A stretch of 10,600 nt of DNA from Streptosporangiaceae bacterium (GTDB lineage Bacteria; Actinomycetota; Actinomycetes; Streptosporangiales; Streptosporangiaceae), in the NCBI GenBank assembly GCA_025934635.1, contig JAICWX010000296.1, positions 1 to 10,600 on the forward strand. The letters run 5' to 3'. Shown here one piece after another: positions 1 to 5,058 of this stretch; the stretch's first letter is position 1, and every line of letters starts with the position of its first letter. Position numbers and translations under genes: made by a program. The notes beneath the pieces were generated by a model. The model did no database searches. It worked only from the letters and a program-made list of their open reading frames with translations, and was not told where the DNA came from.

Positions 1-203
1 GGGCCGCCGCCCCGTGGCCGTCCATATTAGGCCTGTTCTGAGCCTGGCAGTGGCAGGCGTGCGGGTACTGCACGAACCACCCGGACGTTCGCTTCACCGC
101 CCCGCCTGCAAGGCAGCGCCGAGATAGACTGAGGCGGCCCGGTTTATTGCCAGTGGTGCCGGGTGACGGGCCGGCGTGCGGTGAGGCGGCTGGCGTGGCG
201 ATC
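1..203. other. Leading intergenic stretch, no gene seen
   Basis: I see no convincing coding region, RNA gene or strong hairpin here. It presumably holds the promoter of the YihY/BrkB gene that follows, but no confident -35/-10 pair can be picked out. An in-frame TTG at 147 could extend the downstream protein by 19 residues, but those residues are not typical of the family. Confidence 0.4.
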
Positions 204-1187
204 ATGGAGCGTCTGGACCGATTCCAGCGGAAACACCGGTGGGCGGGGTTCCCGCTCGCGGTGGCCTACAAGTACTTCGACGATTTCGGCGCCTACCTGG
301 CGGCGCTGCTGACCTACTACGGGTTCGTCTCGCTGTTCCCGTTGCTGCTGCTGTTCTCCACCGTCCTGGGTTTCGTCTTGTCGGGTGATCAGCGACTGCA
401 GCATGAGGTGCTCACTTCGGCGCTGCGCCAGTTTCCGGTGATCGGCGGGGATCTGGCCCAGCCGAAGCGGCTGGGCGGCGGCCCGGTCGGCCTGGTGGTG
501 GGAATCGCCGGATCCCTGTACGGCGGCCTGGGGGTGGCGCAGGCCTTCCAGTACGCGGCGAACACCGTGTGGGCAGTGCCGCGCAACAACCGGCCGAACC
601 CTTTCAAGGCCCGTGGCCGCAGCCTGCTGCTGCTGGCCACCGCCGGACTGGCGGTCCTGGGCACGACCGCCTTGTCCATCGTGGGCGGCGGGGCCGGGGC
701 GCCCGGGGCAGCTGAAAGGTTCCTGGCGCTGGCGGCCTCCGTTGTGGTCAACATCGCCGTGTCCATCTTCGCGTTCCGCTTTGCGCCGGCGCGGCGCCTG
801 TCCGTGCGCGACGTGGTGCCGGGTGCGATAGCCGCGGCGGTGATCTGGCAGCTGCTGCAGTCGTTCGGGATTATCTACGTCCGGCATGTGGTCGAGCACG
901 CCAGCGCCACGAACGCGGTGTTCGCCGTCGTCCTCGGCCTGCTCGCGTTCCTCTACATCACGGCCACGGCCGTCCTGCTCTGCGTGGAGATCAACGTCGT
1001 GCGCGTCAATCGCCTGCACCCCAGGTCGCTGTTCACCCCGTTCACCGACAACGTCACCTTGACGACCGGGGACCGGCGCGCGTACTCCCGCCAGGCCAAG
1101 GCCCAGCGCAGTAAGGGCTTCGAACACGTCGACGTCAGCTTCGACCCGCCCTCGCCCGAACCGGAGCATGACGATCCCCGCCCGTGA
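204..1187 (+). CDS. YihY/virulence factor BrkB family membrane protein
   Basis: This is a 327-residue polytopic inner-membrane protein of the YihY/BrkB family. Members were once called ribonuclease BN, but they are membrane proteins whose substrate is unsettled. Hydrophobic segments lie at about residues 28-60, 96-116, 138-160, 174-195, 204-226 and 236-265, which fits the roughly six-helix family pattern. Family-like features are the early AYKYFDDFGAYLAALLTYYG stretch, in which the membrane region starts with small and aromatic residues, and the late LLAFLYITATAVLLCVEIN segment. The C-terminal 60 residues are hydrophilic and acidic, probably a cytoplasmic tail. I chose ATG 204 because the protein there begins MERLDRFQRKH, as in relatives. 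The TTG at 147 is less likely, and the ribosome binding site is weak for both. It appears to be transcribed alone. The family call is firm; the function is not known from sequence. Confidence 0.88.
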   Translation: MERLDRFQRKHRWAGFPLAVAYKYFDDFGAYLAALLTYYGFVSLFPLLLLFSTVLGFVLSGDQRLQHEVLTSALRQFPVIGGDLAQPKRLGGGPVGLVVGIAGSLYGGLGVAQAFQYAANTVWAVPRNNRPNPFKARGRSLLLLATAGLAVLGTTALSIVGGGAGAPGAAERFLALAASVVVNIAVSIFAFRFAPARRLSVRDVVPGAIAAAVIWQLLQSFGIIYVRHVVEHASATNAVFAVVLGLLAFLYITATAVLLCVEINVVRVNRLHPRSLFTPFTDNVTLTTGDRRAYSRQAKAQRSKGFEHVDVSFDPPSPEPEHDDPRP

Positions 1188-1539
1188 GCACAGGCACGAG
1201 CATGAGCCGCATGCCAGCCCGGTCAGCGGCGGCCGGGGCGTCGTGCGGCCATCCGGCCGTCGCCGCGCTGCCCGCGCCGGGACCACTCCGGATGGACGCC
1301 GGCCACGCCACCGAACGCTCCCTAGGGAAGAAGACGGCCAGCACTGGACCGCTGGCGGGCGGTAGCGCCCCGGGATAGGTGTAAAAGCATCGCCCGATCC
1401 CGATAGGCGTCAGGACCCTAACAAACCACCGGGCCATGTCTGCTGCCAGCCGCCGGGCCCGGCGAGCCGCGTCTGCGGCGCGGCATCGGGGGTAGAATTG
1501 CAGGCGAAACAGCAGTGGCGCTGTGGGAGGAAGGCTGAC
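1188..1539. other. Intergenic region with weak hairpin and possible stress-type promoter
   Basis: No gene is supported over these roughly 350 bases. An imperfect GC-rich inverted repeat (arms near 1226-1236 and 1253-1266, with a bulge) follows the BrkB-family gene and could terminate it. Just upstream of the PRC-barrel gene, GTCT at 1471-1474 and GGGTAG at 1490-1495 are 15 bases apart. This resembles the GTTT-N14-16-GGGTA promoter of actinobacterial stress sigma factors of the SigB type, but one of four bases in the -35 box differs. Both sites are tentative. Confidence 0.3.
1525..1533 (+). promoter_or_regulatory. Ribosome binding site fixing the PRC-barrel start
   Basis: The purine run GGGAGGAAGG sits about six bases before GTG 1540. 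It selects that GTG over an in-frame TTG at 1498, which has no such site. Confidence 0.7.
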
Positions 1540-1896
1540 GTGTTCGAGGCTGGCGACATCCGGGAATGGCGCGGTCAGGACGTGGTTGACGCCCAGGGTC
1601 ACAAGATCGGCGAGCTGGAGGCCGTCTACGTCGACACCGGCACCGACCTGCCCTCATTCGGCACGGTCAAGGTCGGACTGCCCACCCGGCACCGGCTCGT
1701 GTTCGTGCCTCTTGACCGGGCGACGGTGGGTCCGGGATATGTCAAGGTCTCCTATGACAAGAAGCTGGTGAAAGATGCCCCGTCGATCGGCACCGACGGC
1801 GAGCTGCCCGCGGGCGACGAAGAGGCGATCTTCAAGCACTACAGCCTGGCCTACGAGCCGGGCGGCGGCGGTGAGCGGCGGCTGGCCCGCCGCTGA
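1540..1896 (+). CDS. PRC-barrel domain protein
   Basis: This is a 118-residue protein beginning at a GTG with a strong ribosome binding site. The first 75 or so residues show the PRC-barrel pattern: a DIREWRGQDVVDAQGHKIGELEAVYVD opening in which strand, GxxIG turn and strand alternate, then a predicted strand-rich stretch with FGTVKVGLP and HRLVFVPLDRA, and YVKVSYDKKLVKDAP. PRC-barrels are small beta-barrel domains found in RimM, in photosynthetic reaction centre H subunits and in many stand-alone actinobacterial proteins of unknown job, often tied to stress. The tail is Gly/Arg-rich. No signal peptide or membrane segment is present, so it is probably cytoplasmic. It is followed after 25 bases by a small hydrophobic membrane protein with its own ribosome binding site, suggesting a two-gene operon. 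The domain call is good; the role is unknown. Confidence 0.82.
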   Translation: MFEAGDIREWRGQDVVDAQGHKIGELEAVYVDTGTDLPSFGTVKVGLPTRHRLVFVPLDRATVGPGYVKVSYDKKLVKDAPSIGTDGELPAGDEEAIFKHYSLAYEPGGGGERRLARR

Positions 1897-1921
1897 GCCG
1901 CCCGGCTGAGCGGAGGAACCG

Positions 1922-2095
1922 ATGCTTGCCCTGTTTCTGCTGCTGGTGATCGTGGCGATCGTGCTGGGCATCGTGGGCGTGGTCGTCAAGGGCCTGCTGT
2001 ACCTGCTGATCATCGGCATCGTGGTGTTCCTCGGCGCCCTCCTGCTGGGTGCCCTGCGGATGCGGCGCCGGCCCGGCAGGCACCCGGCCAGGTAG
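1922..2095 (+). CDS. Small hydrophobic membrane protein (57 aa)
   Basis: The protein starts MLALFLLLVIVAIVLGIVGV and continues as two nearly contiguous hydrophobic segments (about residues 2-21 and 25-48). A single Lys at residue 23 lies in the turn. It ends in a short arginine-rich tail (RMRRRPGRHPAR). A good ribosome binding site (GCGGAGGA, about 1910-1917) precedes ATG 1922. Proteins of this size and shape are common in actinobacteria as unnamed hydrophobic proteins, frequently in stress regulons. The positively charged tail predicts a cytoplasmic C-terminus, so this would be a hairpin of two helices. It lies 25 bases after the PRC-barrel gene and is probably co-transcribed. A coding call is favoured by the clean start, the consistent hydrophobic codon pattern and the immediate stop after the basic tail. 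No function can be assigned. Confidence 0.72.
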   Translation: MLALFLLLVIVAIVLGIVGVVVKGLLYLLIIGIVVFLGALLLGALRMRRRPGRHPAR

Positions 2096-2129
2096 TTCCC
2101 TCCGGTCATCCTTGAGGCACGCGTTCGCG

Positions 2130-2148
2130 GGGGGGCCGGAGGCCGCCC
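2130..2148 (+). terminator. Possible terminator after the PRC-barrel/hydrophobic protein pair
   Basis: A GC-only stem-loop of eight pairs with one internal mismatch and a GGA loop lies 35 bases after the hydrophobic protein's stop codon. No T-run follows, which is usual for high-GC actinobacteria. It is a weak prediction. Confidence 0.35.
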
Positions 2149-2255
2149 GTCATGGGCAGCGCGCAGACTGTCATGGCCAGCCGGAAGAAATCGGCAACTT
2201 CCATGCACAGCAATTGTGACTGCCAGCGTTAAATGGCTTGTGATCAAACTTGCTG

Positions 2256-2258
2256 CAT
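2256..2258. repeat. Target-site duplication of the IS3 element, left copy
   Basis: CAT directly abuts the left terminal TG of the IS3 element. The same CAT abuts the right terminal CA at 4920-4922. Three-base duplications are within the range known for IS3-family elements. Confidence 0.7.
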
Positions 2259-2284
2259 TGGACCGCCCCGGCAAGTTTGGAGGC
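2259..2284 (+). repeat. IS3 terminal inverted repeat, orfB side
   Basis: This 26-bp repeat begins TGGACCGCCCCGG and ends TTTGGAGGC. It matches the reverse complement of 4894-4919 at about 19 of 26 positions, and it begins with the conserved TG. Confidence 0.8.
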
Positions 2285-2302
2285 ATTTTCTTGCCGACAT
2301 GA

Positions 2303-2602
2303 TTAACTTACCAGGTTTCCCTGATGTGAATAGTAGCTTTCCTCGAATTCCTCGGGCGGAACATACCCGCAGGCAGAATGCAGCCTTTCCCGGTTGTACC
2401 AAGCCACCCATTCCAGGGTCGCGAGCATGACATCAGCGGTCCCGGACCACGGGCCGTCTCTCTCGATAAGTTCCTTCTTGTAGAGACTATTCAGCGCCTC
2501 CGCCGCGGCATTGTCATAGGAGTCCCCCTTGCGCCCGACCGAGCGGACCGCGCTGATCTCGCCGAGCCGCTCGGCATACCGGATCGACGTGTACTGCTTG
2601 AG
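2303..2602 (-). pseudogene. IS3 transposase OrfB, C-terminal fragment
   Basis: The minus-strand reading frame resumes with QYTSIRYAERLGE and runs through GDSYDNAAAEALNSLYKKEL to a TAA at 2303-2305. This is the C-terminal part of the rve/IS3 integrase core. The last catalytic Glu is in the YDNAAAE motif. WVAWYNRERLHSACGYVPPEEFE is the usual IS3 tail. In intact relatives QYTS is preceded by a HHSDxGS motif carrying the second catalytic Asp, and that motif is absent here. The frame runs upstream into the left end of the IS30 element, so no start codon of its own is expected. The fragment is 3-prime of the insertion and separated from its N-terminal half by about 1.4 kb. Confidence 0.85.
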
Positions 2603-2623
2603 TTCAAGGGATCGTCGCAACAC
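2603..2623 (+). repeat. IS30 left terminal inverted repeat
   Basis: TTCAA at 2603-2607 and CGTCGCAACAC at 2613-2623 are matched with identical spacing by the reverse complement of 4020-4040. Confidence 0.7.
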
Positions 2624-2641
2624 CCTTCGATAGGGGTGTTG
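2618..2641 (+). promoter_or_regulatory. Hairpin at the IS30 left end, just upstream of the transposase start
   Basis: CAACACCC (2618-2625) pairs perfectly with GGGTGTTG (2634-2641) around an eight-base loop. The stem ends three bases before ATG 2645 and overlaps the terminal repeat. Stem-loops that form only in read-through transcripts and hide the transposase start are known for other insertion sequences such as IS10 and IS50. By analogy this one may limit expression driven by outside promoters. The structure is seen; the role is inferred. Confidence 0.55.
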
Positions 2642-2644
2642 TCA

Positions 2645-4039
2645 ATGACGATGCGGGAGCGTCAGCGTCAGGTTCAGCTTTACCGGGGTCAGGTTCCTTC
2701 CCCGGGACGGCCGACGGTGGCCTGGCGGCAGGACCGGGTGCGGTACTGGGCGATGGTCAGGCGGGGTGCCAGCTCGGAGGACGCGGCTTTGGCGATCGGC
2801 GTGTCGCCGGCGGTCGGGGGCCGCTGGTTTCGCCAGGCTGGCGGGGTGTCTCCGAACCTTCCGCCGGCGGTGTCCGGCCGTTTCCTGTCCTTTTCCGAGC
2901 GGGAGAGCATCGCGGTCTGGCACGCGGAGAAGGCGGGCGTCCGCGAGATCGCCCGCCGGCTGGGCCGGGCCCCGTCGACGATCTCACGGGAGCTGCGGCG
3001 CAACGCCTCCACCCGCACGCGGCGGCTGGACTACCGCGCCTCGACCGCGCAGTGGCACGCCGAGCGGCGGGCGCGCCGCCCCAAGGTCTCCAAGCTCGCC
3101 GCCGGCGAGCAGCTGCGCGAGTACGTCCAGGACCGGCTCGGCGGCACGATCACCCGCCCGGACGGCACGCCCGTCCCGGGCCCGGACGTTCCGTGGGGCG
3201 GGCGGCGGCACGGGCGCAGAGCCGACCGGCGGTGGGGCCGGGCGTGGAGCCCGGAGCAGATCGCGCGCCGCCTGCGCGCCGACTTCCCCGGTGACGAGAC
3301 CATGCGGGTCTCCCACGAGGCGATCTACCAGGCCCTGTATATCCGGGGCCGCGGCGGGCTGGCACGCGAGCTGACCGCGTGCCTGCGCACCGGCCGGGCG
3401 CTGCGCGTCCCGCGCGCCCGCACCCGCGGGCGGGGCAAGAACTTCCTCAGCCCGCAGGTCATGATCGCCGCCCGTCCCGCCGAGGCCGCCGGCCGGACCG
3501 TGCCCGGGCACTGGGAAGGCGACCTCATCATGGGCCTGAACAGCTCCGCGATCGGCACCCTGGTCGAGCGGGCCACCCGGTTCACCTTGCTGCTGCACCT
3601 GCCCCCGATGGACGGCCACGGCGGACCGCGGGCCAAGAACGGGCCCGCGCTCGCCGGACACGGAGCCGAAGCCGTCCGCGACGCGATCGCCGCAGCGCTT
3701 TCTGCCCTGCCCGGGCAGCTGCGCCGCTCGCTGACCTGGGACCAGGGCGCCGAGATGGCCCAGCACGCCCAGCTGCGCACCGACACCGGCCTGCCCGTCT
3801 ACTTCGCCGACCCGCACTCACCCTGGCAGCGCGGCACCAACGAGAACACCAACGGCCTGCTCCGCCAGTACTTCCCCAAGGGCACCGACCTCAGCCGCCA
3901 CACCCCCGGCGACCTGGCCGCCGTCGCCACCGCCCTCAACACCCGCCCCCGCAAAACACTCAGCTGGAAAACACCAGCCGAAGCCCTCAGCGAGTACCTT
4001 GACACCTGCCAGAAAGACAGTGTTGCGACGGCCGGTTGA
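2645..4039 (+). CDS. IS30-family transposase
   Basis: This is a 464-residue DDE transposase. Residues 30-68 look like a first helix-turn-helix (RYWAMVRRGASSEDAALAIG, then the WFRQAGGV motif typical of actinobacterial IS30 proteins). Residues 84-120 are the second (ESIAVWHAEKAGVREIARRL, then APSTISRELRRN). The integrase core follows with all three catalytic residues: D293 in GHWEGDLIMG, D366 in LTWDQGAEM and E400 in PWQRGTNENTNGLLRQYFPKGT, with the usual 33 residues between the second Asp and the Glu. The C-terminus ends VATAG, with the stop codon inside the right terminal repeat. The start is uncertain. The frame is open upstream into IS3 debris, so I took the first ATG inside the element. 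ATG 2651 is equally possible, and neither has a good ribosome binding site. All motifs are present, so it is probably active. Confidence 0.9.
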   Translation: MTMRERQRQVQLYRGQVPSPGRPTVAWRQDRVRYWAMVRRGASSEDAALAIGVSPAVGGRWFRQAGGVSPNLPPAVSGRFLSFSERESIAVWHAEKAGVREIARRLGRAPSTISRELRRNASTRTRRLDYRASTAQWHAERRARRPKVSKLAAGEQLREYVQDRLGGTITRPDGTPVPGPDVPWGGRRHGRRADRRWGRAWSPEQIARRLRADFPGDETMRVSHEAIYQALYIRGRGGLARELTACLRTGRALRVPRARTRGRGKNFLSPQVMIAARPAEAAGRTVPGHWEGDLIMGLNSSAIGTLVERATRFTLLLHLPPMDGHGGPRAKNGPALAGHGAEAVRDAIAAALSALPGQLRRSLTWDQGAEMAQHAQLRTDTGLPVYFADPHSPWQRGTNENTNGLLRQYFPKGTDLSRHTPGDLAAVATALNTRPRKTLSWKTPAEALSEYLDTCQKDSVATAG

Positions 4040-4040
4040 A
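4020..4040 (-). repeat. IS30 right terminal inverted repeat
   Basis: GTGTTGCGACG at 4020-4030 and TTGAA at 4036-4040 mirror the left end. The transposase stop codon (TGA, 4037-4039) lies within it. Confidence 0.7.
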
Positions 4041-4550
4041 TCCGCCATCCGAGACCTGCCATCCGACGACCTTCCGTGAGAACAAGTCGAGAATGAACGA
4101 GGAATACACGAAACCGCCCGCAGTCTCGACATAGGTGATGTCAGCGACCCACCGCCAGTTCGGCGCCGGCGCGGTGAAGTCCCGCTCCAGCAGGTCAGAC
4201 GGCCGCTCGTGCCCGGGCCCGGCCGGTATCGTCGTCCGCGGCCGCTTCCGCCTGGCCGAGACGCCGGCAATACCGAGCTCGCGCATCAGCCGCTCGACCG
4301 TGCACCGCGCCACCTCGGTTCCCTCCCGTGCCAGCTCGCGCCAGACTTTCCGGGCACCGTAAACACCACGTCCTTTCTCCTTCCAGACGCGCATGATCTC
4401 TTTTTTCAGTTCCTCGTCCCGGGTATCCCGGCCTGGCGGGCTCTCCTCTCTCTTCTTCGCCGCGTAATACGTGGACGGTGCAATCTCCAGGACCGCGCAG
4501 GCCGGCTCCACTCCGAACCGGTCCTTATGCGAATCGATGAACCCGACTAG
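4041..4550 (-). pseudogene. IS3 transposase OrfB, N-terminal fragment
   Basis: The minus-strand frame starts in the orfA/orfB overlap near 4550 (LVGFIDSHKDRFG) and continues VEPACAVLEIAPSTYYAAKK, KKEIMRVWKEKGRGVYGARK and VWRELAREGTEVARCTVERL. This is the HTH_21 region that precedes the IS3 integrase core. The core begins with WRWVADITYV, which carries the first catalytic Asp, then FVYSSFILDLFSRKVVGWQVSD. It breaks off at the IS30 right end. OrfB lies in the -1 frame relative to orfA, so an OrfAB fusion by programmed frameshift is expected for the family. No obvious A-rich slippery heptamer is visible, only a C-rich run near the overlap. About 35-40 residues expected between GWQVSD and QYTS, including the second catalytic Asp, are missing from both fragments. 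Confidence 0.85.
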
Positions 4551-4867
4551 CGCGGATACCGGGGGTCGAGTTCCCGGGCGAAATAAGCACTCGCCGCCTT
4601 AAGGATCTCATTCGCCCGCCGCAGCTCGCGGACCTCGCGCTCAAGATCGGCGATCCGCTTCTTATCGTCGCTTGTCACGCCGGGACGCTGGCCATTGTCG
4701 ATTTCCGCTCGCTCGACCCAGTTGCGGAGCGTCTCGGGATTTACGCCGAGACGCTCGCCGACCCGGGCAAGCGTCCCGCGGGTCGACCCGCTCTCCGCCC
4801 GCAGCTCGAAGACCATCGCCACCGCGCGTTCCCGCAGCTCGGCGGGGTGCTGCTTCCTTGATGACAT
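4547..4867 (-). CDS. IS3 transposase OrfA (helix-turn-helix subunit)
   Basis: The 106-residue protein MSSRKQHPAELRERAVAMVF... has the HTH_Tnp_1 fold of IS3/IS911 OrfA proteins. The helix-turn-helix lies at about residues 29-52 (RGTLARVGERLGVNPETLRNWV). A heptad-rich stretch follows (KKRIADLEREVRELRRANEILKAA), which is the coiled coil used for multimerisation. The tail AYFAREL leads into the stop TAG. I chose ATG 4867; an in-frame TTG at 4876 adds three residues. In the family OrfA alone binds the element ends and modulates transposition, while the OrfAB fusion is the active transposase. Because orfB is broken, this OrfA could only bind ends or act as an inhibitor of relatives. Confidence 0.85.
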   Translation of the reverse strand: MSSRKQHPAELRERAVAMVFELRAESGSTRGTLARVGERLGVNPETLRNWVERAEIDNGQRPGVTSDDKKRIADLEREVRELRRANEILKAASAYFARELDPRYPR

Positions 4868-4893
4868 GAGCCCCAACTTTCCCAGAAGTTAAG

Positions 4894-4919
4894 GCCTCCA
4901 AGAAACCCGGGGCGGCTCA
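4894..4919 (-). repeat. IS3 terminal inverted repeat, orfA side
   Basis: This 26-bp repeat ends GGGGCGGCTCA on the plus strand and carries the conserved CA terminus. It pairs with 2259-2284. Confidence 0.8.
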
Positions 4920-4922
4920 CAT
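4920..4922. repeat. Target-site duplication of the IS3 element, right copy
   Basis: This CAT is identical to 2256-2258 and directly abuts the right terminus. Confidence 0.7.
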
Positions 4923-4947
4923 TGTGGCACTTCGCCGGTCTTCCCAA

Positions 4948-4983
4948 CTTTAGCTGGCGTGATCTCTCAGCTTTAGCCGGCGT
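4948..4983. repeat. Two 13-base direct repeats outside the IS3 element
   Basis: CTTTAGCTGGCGT (4948-4960) and CTTTAGCCGGCGT (4971-4983) differ at one base and are 23 bases apart. Tandem short repeats of this kind can be binding sites or the end of an old insertion sequence. No partner copy is visible in the window. Confidence 0.5.
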
Positions 4984-4989
4984 ACAGCC

Positions 4990-5036
4990 GGATGGCATAT
5001 ATGCCATCCACATGCCATCACCATGAGAATATGCCA
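4990..5036. promoter_or_regulatory. Perfect 20-bp palindrome with phased half-sites, operator-like
   Basis: GGATGGCATATATGCCATCC (4990-5009) is a perfect palindrome. The half-site ATGCCAT recurs at 5012-5018, 11 bases after the palindrome's own copy at 5001, and as ATGCCA at 5031-5036, a further 19 bases on. The spacing is near one and two helical turns, which suits cooperative binding of a dimeric regulator. It lies 50 bases past the stop of the chimeric gene and is not flanked by an obvious intact target gene. A perfect palindrome with an AT core and no loop is a poor terminator, so an operator is the better reading. Confidence 0.45.
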
Positions 5037-5058
5037 CGCAAACCAAGAACCTACAAAG

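Larger units (their letters stand above)
2603..4040 (+). mobile_element. IS30-family insertion sequence, apparently intact
   Basis: The element is bounded by 21-bp imperfect inverted repeats (2603-2623 and 4020-4040): TTCAA, five variable bases, then the perfect 11-mer CGTCGCAACAC, matching at about 17 of 21 positions. It carries one transposase gene reading opposite to the host IS3 element. A hairpin lies just inside the left end. I see no 2-3 base target duplication directly outside these ends, and part of the target gene is missing, so a deletion probably occurred at or after insertion. The outer boundaries are inferred from the repeat and could be a few bases off. Confidence 0.8.
2259..4919 (-). 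mobile_element. IS3-family insertion sequence, interrupted by an IS30-family element
   Basis: The ends are 26-bp imperfect inverted repeats (2259-2284 and 4894-4919) with the IS3 hallmark TG...CA termini. They share CCGCCCCGG and TTGGAGGC blocks and are flanked by CAT on both sides. Inside, on the minus strand, are orfA (4547-4867) and an orfB in the -1 frame relative to it, as usual in this family. orfB is split by the IS30-family element at about 2603-4040. Without that insert the element would be about 1.22 kb, short of a complete IS3-family element because a piece of orfB is missing. The element is therefore dead in cis, although its ends could still be used by a related transposase. Confidence 0.88.

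Noticed and set aside
144..1286. Long minus-strand reading frame opposite the BrkB-family gene
   Set aside because: It is a high-GC antisense shadow, rich in Arg, Gln, Gly and His with no domain. The plus-strand frame has clear membrane-protein patterning.
2378..2644. Upstream extension of the IS30 transposase frame by 89 codons
   Set aside because: It runs antisense through the IS3 orfB remnant and across the IS30 terminal repeat, so it is not part of the element's gene.
2984..3817. Long minus-strand frame inside the IS30 transposase gene
   Set aside because: It is the antisense shadow of a well-supported transposase with intact DDE motifs.
4920..5058. CRISPR-like repeat array
   Set aside because: There are only two direct-repeat copies of 13 bases and a separate palindrome, with no regular spacer structure.
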